From CAYVMX01 sp964452725 (GTDB lineage Bacteria; Patescibacteriota; Gracilibacteria; JAHISY01): a stretch of DNA of 64,000 nucleotides. Both the position numbers and the translations under genes were made by a program. Below the pieces are notes generated by a model. That model did no database searches and was not told where the DNA came from. It saw only the letters and a program-made list of their open reading frames with translations. Location: contig CAYVMX010000003.1 in the NCBI GenBank assembly GCA_964452725.1, positions 1 to 64,000 of the forward strand. Reading direction: 5' to 3'. Shown here piece after piece: positions 8,930 through 16,411 of this stretch (within the stretch, counting starts at the first letter, position 1; each line of letters starts with the position of its first letter).

Positions 8930-11314
8930 TTAGTTTCTTTGACGACGTCGGTAGATCAGCCAGCTGCCCATGATAGCTAGACCGGCTGCGAGCGCGAGCG
9001 CTTCGACTGGTCCGACTTCTATCTTGAGCACATTGGAAAAGTTGGCGGCTTCGTGGCCCTCGGCGTAGAATGCACGGACAGAAAAATAATATTCTGTATT
9101 GGCAGCGAGACCGGTAGGTTTGAGATAAGGTGTGGTGACTTCGGCGGTTGGCAGGTCAAAATAGTTGGGTTGGGTGCCAGCATAGACACGGTAGCCAGCT
9201 GCGCCAGCGACGGGGTTCCAGATCAAGATCGGGCTACCGCCAGCGTCTTTGCGCTGCCAGAGCTGGATTGGCTCTTCGGTGATATCTGGTTTTACTCCCG
9301 CAGCGTTGCGACAGTTGCCCGCACCAGGTGTGGCGACGACTTCTTCATTGGTCTGGAAAACAATCTGATTGGCAGCGTCGAGTCCACGAACTGTGAAGTA
9401 GTAGGGCACTCCGTTGATAAGATTGCGGACTTCCCAAGTGGTGCGGCGACCGAGTAGGTTTTGGCGTTCGAGATAGTCACTTGATTTTAGTCCGTAGGCG
9501 ATTTGGTAGTGACGGATTCGTTCGTCTGCTTGGTCTTGCCAGTCGAGCTGGACTGTGGCGTCACAGGCAGTTGCACGGAGATTTAAATATGAGCGTGGTG
9601 TCTCTTTGACGACTTCGCTTTTACCATTGGGCGTACCATCGGTGTCATAGGACATGACTTGAAAGTAATAAACAGTTTGGTCATTGAGTCCGGTGATGTG
9701 CCAGCTGGTACCGCTATCGGCGGTAGTATAGTCTCGGTCGAGATTGTCTTCTGCGCGTCCGTAGAGGATCGTGTAGTAGCTGATCTCGGTGTGGTTTGCT
9801 GGTGGATCCCAAGTGAGGTTGACGCGTTTACTCTGGGGAGTGGTCTGTATAGAGCGAATAGTGATAGGAGTCTCGACGGTGATGCTGCCAGCAGCAGTTT
9901 CGACCAGAGTGTTGCCAGCTGTGTCTACCAGAGTGACATCAAACAAGTGTTTGCCAGGAGTGGTAGCTGTGACTCTGGCAGAGTAAGCGCCAGCCATGCC
10001 TTCAATTAGGTCAATTTGTTTGCCGTCAAGGCTGAGCTTGGCTTCTTTTAGTTGAGCTTCACTCTGGACGGTGATGACTGACTCTGATCCGCTGGTGATA
10101 GTGATGGGATTTGAAGTGACGCTGGTGATGGTCGGCAGTGTCGTGTCGATAGTGATTGGCACTAGGTCAGAGATAGACACGATAGAGTCGTTGAAGTCCA
10201 GTAGTGCTACCTTGAGCTCTAGTCCGCCATCGGTTAGTCCAGATATAGTGAGGCTAAATTTGCCATTTAGGTCGGAGGTGGCACGTTCGGAGATTTGACC
10301 ATTTACAAATGCGACGATATTAGAATTTGCGATTGTGGCGCCACTGACGGTAAGTGTGTTTTGGTTAAAAAGTGAATTTTTAGTTGGGCTGACAATAATT
10401 GGTGCGTCTTGTTTGGCGATTATGCCGTCGTTGACCTGGACGCTCAGAGTGGCCGGAGTAGTGTCTTTGTCAGTTGTGATATCGAGTGTAGTAGCGCCTG
10501 GTTCGACTAGAGTTACGGCATTGGCAAAGGTGTGTATGCCGCGGTCTAGTAGTGTAAAGGTATAGTCACGAGGTAGTAGCGCGAGAGGGTCTGTACTCTC
10601 AAAAGTCACTGTACCAGTGTAGTCCTCTAGTACGATGCCATCAGTGTCAGTAATGCTGACCGTGATGTCAGTTGGTTCGTTGACCGCTACAGCTGTCGGG
10701 AAATCAACAGTTAGTTTTTCTTTTGCGGCAGTCAGCTCAGTATTGAGAGCATCACCGGTCTGTGCGAGCAGTTGATTGCCCAGTGTATTACTATCTCCGC
10801 CGACAGCATTGGCGTTGTTGAGGAAGACGATCCGGCTGCGTTCGGTGAGTGTCGTGCCCGAGGTGGTGTCTATAGCTGTGAAGGTGCCGACACCTTCGGT
10901 ATTGCTAGTCACGGCAAAGACCGCTTCCCCATTGGTATTAGTCGTACCTTGGATTATTTGGATTTGATCAGCTGGACGACTGCCGATTAGGTTTACTGTA
11001 TGACCAGCGAGCGGGTTGCCATTTGTATCACGCAGGGTTGCGGTGAGAGTTGATTTGGCTGTCCCCAAAAAAACTAATTCATCACTAGCTCGCAAGGTTG
11101 ATTTTTTTATCGAGACAGCTGCTGTCGATGTCGTCGTATTGGTCGTAAGTCCTGCATTGACAGCGCCTAGAGCACTGATCGGTACGAGTGCGTAGCCACT
11201 GGGTATCTGCTGGGCAAAGACTGGCGCAGTCGTCAGACTGACACCTAGCATTACGAGCAAGCTGGCTAGTATTTTTTTGGTCATTTGATTTGGGTTTTTG
11301 AAAGAAATTTTCAT
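8930..11314 (-). CDS. Large cell-surface protein with Ig-like and Fn3 domains
   Basis: 794 residues (or 784 from the internal ATG at 11284, MTKKILASLL). A signal peptide ends near APVFAQQ. Then come Ig-like beta domains (about residues 70-165, 190-290, 300-480) and three fibronectin type III domains (about 480-570, 572-665, 680-770; WDPPANHTEISYY, WQDQADERIRHYQ and WNPVAGAAGYRVY mark them). A C-terminal hydrophobic helix followed by RRRQRN is a membrane stop-anchor, so the protein should be displayed outside with its C-terminus in the cytoplasm. Such proteins often mediate adhesion, but the ligand is unknown. It converges with ssb. Confidence 0.75.
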   Translation of the reverse strand: MKISFKNPNQMTKKILASLLVMLGVSLTTAPVFAQQIPSGYALVPISALGAVNAGLTTNTTTSTAAVSIKKSTLRASDELVFLGTAKSTLTATLRDTNGNPLAGHTVNLIGSRPADQIQIIQGTTNTNGEAVFAVTSNTEGVGTFTAIDTTSGTTLTERSRIVFLNNANAVGGDSNTLGNQLLAQTGDALNTELTAAKEKLTVDFPTAVAVNEPTDITVSITDTDGIVLEDYTGTVTFESTDPLALLPRDYTFTLLDRGIHTFANAVTLVEPGATTLDITTDKDTTPATLSVQVNDGIIAKQDAPIIVSPTKNSLFNQNTLTVSGATIANSNIVAFVNGQISERATSDLNGKFSLTISGLTDGGLELKVALLDFNDSIVSISDLVPITIDTTLPTITSVTSNPITITSGSESVITVQSEAQLKEAKLSLDGKQIDLIEGMAGAYSARVTATTPGKHLFDVTLVDTAGNTLVETAAGSITVETPITIRSIQTTPQSKRVNLTWDPPANHTEISYYTILYGRAEDNLDRDYTTADSGTSWHITGLNDQTVYYFQVMSYDTDGTPNGKSEVVKETPRSYLNLRATACDATVQLDWQDQADERIRHYQIAYGLKSSDYLERQNLLGRRTTWEVRNLINGVPYYFTVRGLDAANQIVFQTNEEVVATPGAGNCRNAAGVKPDITEEPIQLWQRKDAGGSPILIWNPVAGAAGYRVYAGTQPNYFDLPTAEVTTPYLKPTGLAANTEYYFSVRAFYAEGHEAANFSNVLKIEVGPVEALALAAGLAIMGSWLIYRRRQRN

Positions 11315-11422
11315 ATTATCTTATCAAATTTTGCAGATTTGGTCAATCGTAGCAGCTTGCCACTCTATAAAAATAGTGTTTTCATCATATTTGTAAAAAG
11401 GCACTCTGAATAAGAATTTAAG

Positions 11423-11592
11423 TGGTGCGCCAGGAGGGGTTCGAAGTTAGCTGTATGGTCGTATTAGTCCCCAGCACAGTTTGCGGTGCGCACCGGCATG
11501 ATAGTCCAGATTAAAACCTTGTGCCTTTCGAGTTTCTCGACACTCGCTAGTTCTCCACGCAGAACATCCCACCTGTGGTGGGATAGCCTGTA
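11423..11592 (-). repeat. tRNA-tail element downstream of tRNA-Arg(TCG)
   Basis: In tRNA orientation this is the 170 bp following CCA. It ends in an exact 23-bp copy of the tRNA's own 3' end (plus-strand copies at 11423-11445 and 11593-11615, period 170). Right after CCA, CAG / CTG outer bases enclose a CCCACC / GGTGGG hairpin. A GCACAAGG segment and the CCGGTGCGCACCG hairpin match the elements at other tRNAs. ACAGCTAAC precedes the duplicated T-loop. No open reading frame is present. See findings for interpretation. Confidence 0.7.
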
Positions 11593-11669
11593 TGGTGCGC
11601 CAGGAGGGGTTCGAACCCCCGACCCCCGGTTCCGAAGACCGGTGCTCTATCCAGCTGAGCTACTGGCGC
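11593..11669 (-). tRNA. tRNA-Arg (anticodon TCG)
   Basis: A complete cloverleaf: acceptor GCGCCAG / CTGGCGC, D-arm GCTC...GAGC, anticodon stem CCGGT / ACCGG with loop CTTCGGA (anticodon TCG, reading CGA), a T-arm with TTCGAAC, discriminator A and encoded CCA. T34 makes it a possible substrate for wobble-uridine modification by the Elp3-type enzyme encoded nearby. Its 3' end is duplicated downstream. Confidence 0.95.
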
Positions 11670-11680
11670 ATAGAGTTAGT

Positions 11681-13093
11681 TTAATCTATTCGGTAGTGCG
11701 TGCCTATACTTCGTTTGCGTTTGAGTGCTGCCTTGGTTATCAATAGTGCGGCGGTACGAGCGTTTTTTGTAGTTAGGCTTTGTGGTTTGAGTTTGGTTAG
11801 GGTTTTTAGCGCGGAGAGTAGACCAGCTTTGCTACGGACAATACCAACGTGCTGCCACATAGTCTGGCGAATAGTTTTTAAAACTTGAGCATCTGTAGGG
11901 TGCTTGAAAGTGTACTGCGGTATTTTTGGCTCTGATTTCAAAAGTGGTCGAATAGATCCAGCTAACCCAACAGCTAGCCCGAAGACAACAGCTTCAGCCA
12001 ACGAGTTGCTAGCGAGACGATTCGCGCCATGGACACCAGTGGCTGCGACCTCACCGATAGCGAAGAGGTTTTTGAGATTGGTTTCGCCTTTCAAATTTGT
12101 CGTTACGCCACCACAGGCATAGTGTGCGACTGGGAAGATTGAGATTAGGTCTTTCGCGAGGTTAAAGCCAGTTTTTTGGACTTCACTCCAGATGAGCGGA
12201 AAGCGCTCTTTGAGCCAGTTTGGTTCAGCGCGGGTAAAGTCGAGGTAGACTTTCCCCTTTTTCAATTCAGCGAAGATCGCGCGTGCGACTATGTCTCGTG
12301 GGGCTAGTTCGGCGGCTTTGTCATAGGCTGTCATGAAGCGTTCGCCGCGTGCATTGCGCAGGACAGCACCTTCACCGCGGAGACTTTCCGAGAGCAGTGT
12401 TAGTCGTGTTTGGCGACTGACGAGAGCAGTCGGGTGAAACTGTACAAACTCCAAATCTTTTAATACGGCACCAGCGCGGTAGGCTGCGGCTAGCCCATCG
12501 CCAGCTGAGACAGTCGGGTTCGTAGTGCGAGCGTAGAGCTGCCCAAAGCCGCCAGTGGCGAGTACGGTCTGACCAGCGAGTATGGAAGAGGTTTTGTATT
12601 TGGTTTTTACAAAGGCACCATAGCAGACATTTTTTCGTACGATGAGGTCTAGTAGCGTCGTGTTGGTTAGGATTCTAATGTTTTTATTGGCACGGACTTT
12701 TTTTGCTAGTACTTTTTCGATTGTCTCGCCTGTGGAGTCTTTCGTATGCCAAATACGACTGTGGCTATGAGCAGCCTCGCGAGTCGGTTCAGTGGCGAAC
12801 CGTACTCCGAGCGACTCTAGCCAGTCGACGGCTGCTGGTGCGTGCTCTACGAGGAAGTGCGTGGCACGTTTATCATTTGTGCCTGCGCCAGCATAGAGTG
12901 TGTCACGGTAGTGCTCGGCGAAGCTATCCCAGTGGAGATCGCGTACAGCAGCGATGCCTGCCTGAGCGTAGCGGCTGGAGCTTTCTAGCAGATTGGACTT
13001 GGTGATTAAAGTTACCTGACCTCGCTTTGCGAGTGTGAGTCCAGCAGTGAGACCTGCGATACCCGAGCCGATGATGAGGAAGTTAGTTTGCAA
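11681..13093 (-). CDS. nadB: L-aspartate oxidase
   Basis: 470 residues. The FAD-binding Rossmann motif IGSGIAGLTAGLTLA is at the N-terminus; SSSRYAQAGIAAV and the substrate-loop EPTREAAHSHSRIWH and HPTAL segments are typical of NadB. It oxidises aspartate to iminoaspartate, the first step of de novo NAD synthesis, in the cytoplasm. The start overlaps the nadC end by 11 nt, so the two are co-transcribed with elp3 upstream. No quinolinate synthase (nadA) is in the window; it should be elsewhere if the pathway is complete. Confidence 0.94.
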   Translation of the reverse strand: MQTNFLIIGSGIAGLTAGLTLAKRGQVTLITKSNLLESSSRYAQAGIAAVRDLHWDSFAEHYRDTLYAGAGTNDKRATHFLVEHAPAAVDWLESLGVRFATEPTREAAHSHSRIWHTKDSTGETIEKVLAKKVRANKNIRILTNTTLLDLIVRKNVCYGAFVKTKYKTSSILAGQTVLATGGFGQLYARTTNPTVSAGDGLAAAYRAGAVLKDLEFVQFHPTALVSRQTRLTLLSESLRGEGAVLRNARGERFMTAYDKAAELAPRDIVARAIFAELKKGKVYLDFTRAEPNWLKERFPLIWSEVQKTGFNLAKDLISIFPVAHYACGGVTTNLKGETNLKNLFAIGEVAATGVHGANRLASNSLAEAVVFGLAVGLAGSIRPLLKSEPKIPQYTFKHPTDAQVLKTIRQTMWQHVGIVRSKAGLLSALKTLTKLKPQSLTTKNARTAALLITKAALKRKRSIGTHYRID

Positions 13094-13946
13094 TCTTCAA
13101 AGAAAAATCTAAAGCAGGACTGCTGTGCGTGAGCGCGCCGAGCGAGACATAATCTGCACCAGTTTTGAGATAATGCTTGGCATTTTTGGTAGTGATATTG
13201 CCAGAGGCCTCAAGTAATATCTTGGGGTTGATCGCACGGAGTTTGGGTATGAGTTTTTGGAGTTTGGCTGGTGTGAAGTTGTCGAGCAAGAGGATTAGGT
13301 TCTTAGAATCCTGAAAGTACTTGGCTATTTTAGTAGCTAGTTTGGTCGTGTTGGTTTCGATCTCGAAAGGTTCACGAGTTGCGATTTGCTGCCAGCAGGT
13401 TGGGTCTAGCGCGAGGTGGTTGTCTTTGACGAGGATTTGGTCACTCAGACTCAATCGGTGTGAAAGTCCCCCACCGAGCACGACCGCACGACAGTCGAGT
13501 AGCCCGAGTGGGGTCTTGCGCGTGGCGGCGATTTTATTTTTACCGACTTGTTTTACTACATCGGCAGTGGCGGTAGCGATACCCGAGAGTCGTTGAATTA
13601 AATTCAAAGCGGTGCGTTCGGTTGTCAAAATATTCAGTGCGCTGCCGGTGAGTCGTGCTACGATCTCGCCGCGTTTTATCTGCGCACCATCACGTTTACG
13701 CTTTGTGATTTTTACTTTGTGTTTCCCCCAAAAGTACTCTGCTTCATCTAGTCCAGCGAGGACACCAGTTTGTTTGGCTTTGACTATGGCTTTTACTTTG
13801 GCGTGCGGATTTTTTAGCAGCGTGGTGGTGTTGTCGCCTGCGCCGATATCGGCGCGGTAGATCAGCTCAAGTAGCTCACTGGTGAATTTGCGATAAGTAG
13901 GGTTTTTCAATGTGAGCCGGGCGGACTGGCGAGCGGAGGGTTTCAT
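13083..13946 (-). CDS. nadC: Nicotinate-nucleotide pyrophosphorylase (carboxylating)
   Basis: 287 residues. It converts quinolinate and PRPP to nicotinate mononucleotide. Family landmarks include the early DIGAGDNTT, LTTERTALNLIQRLSGIAT, RKTPLGLLDCRAVVLGGG (normally TRKTxPGLR...GGG) with HRLSLSDQILVKDNHL, and EASGNITTKNAKHY plus GADYVSLGALTHS near the end. The ATG overlaps the elp3 stop by 4 nt and its end overlaps nadB, giving a tight elp3-nadC-nadB order. The RKTPLGLL segment differs slightly from the usual motif but keeps the Arg-Lys-Thr core. Confidence 0.93.
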   Translation of the reverse strand: MKPSARQSARLTLKNPTYRKFTSELLELIYRADIGAGDNTTTLLKNPHAKVKAIVKAKQTGVLAGLDEAEYFWGKHKVKITKRKRDGAQIKRGEIVARLTGSALNILTTERTALNLIQRLSGIATATADVVKQVGKNKIAATRKTPLGLLDCRAVVLGGGLSHRLSLSDQILVKDNHLALDPTCWQQIATREPFEIETNTTKLATKIAKYFQDSKNLILLLDNFTPAKLQKLIPKLRAINPKILLEASGNITTKNAKHYLKTGADYVSLGALTHSSPALDFSLKIAN

Positions 13947-15472
13947 ATTTTCTTTATCATATAGGGCTTATCCAAATAATACCCGAGCTTACGATAATAT
14001 GGACGGACACCGATACCTGCTGGGATTTTGATTAGCTTTACTCTGGATTTTTTGGCGATTTTTTCAGCGTGATCTAGTAGGCGGCGTCCATAGCCGTGGT
14101 GTTGTCCAGAGGCTTTGGTTCGCTGTGTGAGGGCAAGCTCCTGACCGTAGCTGTGGAGCTCACGGACGAAAGCAGTTCGATCAGTCGCGCACAGACGTAG
14201 GCGACAAAAGGCAAGGATTTTATCCTGCTTGGTGTCTTCGTAGCTCAAAAAAATCTCCTGCTCTCCCGATGCGATGAAAACGCGTTTGATTAGCTCTACG
14301 TTCTTTGGATCAAATTTTGTATCGCGAATTTCGCGACAGCGGATACAACGACACTTTACTTTTTTGTTTTGGAGGATTTGGCGTAGATTGGTTAGTTTAC
14401 AGCCAGCGAGTATTGAGGTAGCTGGGATATCGCGAACAATGCGCGCGAGGCGACAGTATTCAGGTGTGATTTTTTTCAGCTCGGCGACGAGACTGGTCAG
14501 TACTGTATTGGAGTAGGGGTGGTATTGTTGTGCGCGCCAGAGTCGCTCCAGACCAGTGCCAGCAAGTACGGAGCAGGGGTAGATTTTTAGCTGGTCGGGG
14601 CGGTAGTCGTCACTCTCGAAGAGCACGTGAAACATAGCGAGGTCCTTGGCTGGTGTAGTGCCGGGCAGATCGGGCATCATATGGAGTCCGACCTTGAGTC
14701 CAGCGTTTTTCAGTAGCTTTATCGCGGTGGCAGTCTGGGCAGCGGTGTGTCCGCGTTTGGTAAATTTCAAAACAGTATCATCGAGCGACTGAGCGCCGAG
14801 CTCTACGCGCGTGACACCGAGTCGCATTTGATGACGAACTTCTGCTAGGCTGAGCCAGTCGGGGCGTGTCTCGATCGTCAGTCCGACGAGGCGAGACTGG
14901 GCGCGTTCGTTGGCAGTTTGGAGGTCGGAGAGTGAGTTAGATTTAGCTTTTGTCTTTGTGTTTAGTGCCTGTAAGCAGCGGCGTACAAACCAAGTCTGAT
15001 ACCAGCGTGGCAGCGCTGTCCAAGTACCGCCGAGGATTATGAGTTCGATTTTTTCGGCGGGGTGACCACAAGCTTGGAGTGAGGCGAGGCGTTCGCTGAC
15101 TTGGCGGTGAGGGTCAAACTGATTGCGTACAGCGCGCATAGCGCCAGGTTGATTGCTGAGATAGCTTTTGGGTAGACCTTTTTCGCTAGGGCAAAAAATA
15201 CACCGACCTGGGCAGCCAAAGTCACGTGTCAAAACTGTAATGACCGAGACACCCGAAAGACTACGGATGGGACGACGGATAAGGAGTTTTTCTAATGCAG
15301 GAGCGGGTTTAATTTTTTTTTCGGTAAGGAGTTTTTTGTAAGCAGCTAGCAATCGACTATTCGGCAGCAGGGCGCTGCCTGCAGCATAGCGGGCTTTGAT
15401 TTGGCGCAAACTCTTCTCCGAGTTAACCTTCTCTTTGAGTGTGGCGAGAATTATTTTTTTAGCAGTTTGCAT
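13943..15472 (-). CDS. elp3: Elp3-type tRNA U34 carboxymethylating radical SAM enzyme
   Basis: 509 residues from the ATG at 15472. A radical SAM domain with the CX3CX2C cluster motif CPGRCIFC (about residue 90) and ELGAQSLDDTVL, followed by a Zn-binding CRCIRCREI segment and a GNAT acetyltransferase domain (about 390-509, HGYGRRLLDHAEKIAKK). This is the Elp3 architecture; in studied bacteria and archaea Elp3 alone makes cm5U at the tRNA wobble position. Its start codon overlaps that of a divergent Trm9-like methyltransferase, the enzyme family that methylates cm5U to mcm5U. The TTG two codons upstream is rejected. Confidence 0.9.
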   Translation of the reverse strand: MQTAKKIILATLKEKVNSEKSLRQIKARYAAGSALLPNSRLLAAYKKLLTEKKIKPAPALEKLLIRRPIRSLSGVSVITVLTRDFGCPGRCIFCPSEKGLPKSYLSNQPGAMRAVRNQFDPHRQVSERLASLQACGHPAEKIELIILGGTWTALPRWYQTWFVRRCLQALNTKTKAKSNSLSDLQTANERAQSRLVGLTIETRPDWLSLAEVRHQMRLGVTRVELGAQSLDDTVLKFTKRGHTAAQTATAIKLLKNAGLKVGLHMMPDLPGTTPAKDLAMFHVLFESDDYRPDQLKIYPCSVLAGTGLERLWRAQQYHPYSNTVLTSLVAELKKITPEYCRLARIVRDIPATSILAGCKLTNLRQILQNKKVKCRCIRCREIRDTKFDPKNVELIKRVFIASGEQEIFLSYEDTKQDKILAFCRLRLCATDRTAFVRELHSYGQELALTQRTKASGQHHGYGRRLLDHAEKIAKKSRVKLIKIPAGIGVRPYYRKLGYYLDKPYMIKKI

Positions 15473-16172
15473 GACCAAAGACTCAGCTAGTTTACGGCAG
15501 AAAGTCGCTCGCGACTATGATACCATCGCCGACGAATGGGATCGGACACGGCAAAACTCATGGGGTGAGTTTGAGTTTTTGGGTGAGCTGCTGGAGCAAA
15601 GCCATTCTGATAAGAATATAAAAATATTAGACGCAGGGTGTGGTAATGGTCGGCTAATTAAATGGTTGGACACAAAATTAAATAAAAATGGGTATGAGTA
15701 TCTCGGTGTGGATAGTTCTAGTGAATTACTAAAAAAAGCGCAGACAAGTTTTCCTGCACGGAAGTTCCAACAGGCTGACCTGACAGAGTTTCGAGCCAAG
15801 GCAAAGTACGATGCTGTCGCCTGTATCGCGGTGTTACACCATCTGCCGAGTAGGACCGATCGATTAAAGGTTTTACAAAATCTTTATACGAGTCTGGAAA
15901 ATGGTGGTCGACTTTTCCTGACAGTTTGGAATCTCTGGCAGCTACGGTATCTGAAATTCACATTAAAAAGTTATTTAGTTGGCACTCCTCGCGAGTGTCG
16001 AATTCCTTTCGCTGGACGAGTGGAGCGCTATGTCTATGCTTTCACTGCGAGTGAGCTAATGCAGCTGTTTGACGAGGTGGGATTTAGTCGAGTTGAAGTT
16101 TTCCCTGCGGCTAGAGAGAATAAGACTGGTGTTTTCACTGGACGTAATCTAATAGTCCGCGCTATCAAATGA
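15471..16172 (+). CDS. Trm9/ALKBH8-like SAM-dependent methyltransferase
   Basis: 233 residues from the ATG at 15471; an in-frame upstream start inside elp3 is rejected. A class I Rossmann methyltransferase: motif I ILDAGCGNGRLIKWL, then VDSS, ACIAVLHHLPSRTDR and GGRLFLTVWN. The N-terminal YDTIADEWDRTRQNSW matches the Trm9/ALKBH8 signature (Y..IA..F..TR...W), and IAVLHH parallels IAVVHH. Trm9 methylates cm5U34 to mcm5U34 in tRNA. Pairing with divergent elp3 makes a wobble-uridine role the best guess; a generic methyltransferase remains possible. Its stop overlaps the next start (ATGA). Confidence 0.75.
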   Translation: MTKDSASLRQKVARDYDTIADEWDRTRQNSWGEFEFLGELLEQSHSDKNIKILDAGCGNGRLIKWLDTKLNKNGYEYLGVDSSSELLKKAQTSFPARKFQQADLTEFRAKAKYDAVACIAVLHHLPSRTDRLKVLQNLYTSLENGGRLFLTVWNLWQLRYLKFTLKSYLVGTPRECRIPFAGRVERYVYAFTASELMQLFDEVGFSRVEVFPAARENKTGVFTGRNLIVRAIK

Positions 16173-16411
16173 ACCCTAAAGATCCTGAAATACTCGAAGG
16201 TGAAGTCATTGGCTCTGCGCCAGAAAAAAACTCTCAGCGAGAGCAACCACGTGGCGGCGTACCACCACAGTTTGCTAAAATCCAGTCATCATGTTTGACA
16301 GGTTGCTTGATCGCGTTAGTGCTCGTATTGTCTGTAGTGGTTTTTGCGCCCGCACTTTTGTTGTTGCCTTTGTTGCTCTGGCTCTTTTGGTGGCTGCGCC
16401 AAAAGAAGTAG
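16169..16411 (+). CDS. Small membrane protein, cotranslated with methyltransferase
   Basis: 80 residues. A polar N-terminal half is followed by one long hydrophobic stretch (CLTGCLIALVLVLSVVVF and LLLLPLLLWLFWWL) and a basic RQKK end, giving one or two membrane helices. The ATG overlaps the methyltransferase stop by 4 nt, which favours real translational coupling. Its last 121 nt overlap the start of the SLH-CAP gene in another frame, where the signal peptide is encoded. Function unknown. Confidence 0.5.
   Translation: MNPKDPEILEGEVIGSAPEKNSQREQPRGGVPPQFAKIQSSCLTGCLIALVLVLSVVVFAPALLLLPLLLWLFWWLRQKK

Noticed and set aside
11486..11746. Plus-strand frame with GVRTPDPRFRRPVLYPAELL
   Set aside because: This is the tRNA-Arg gene read in reverse, a common false protein.
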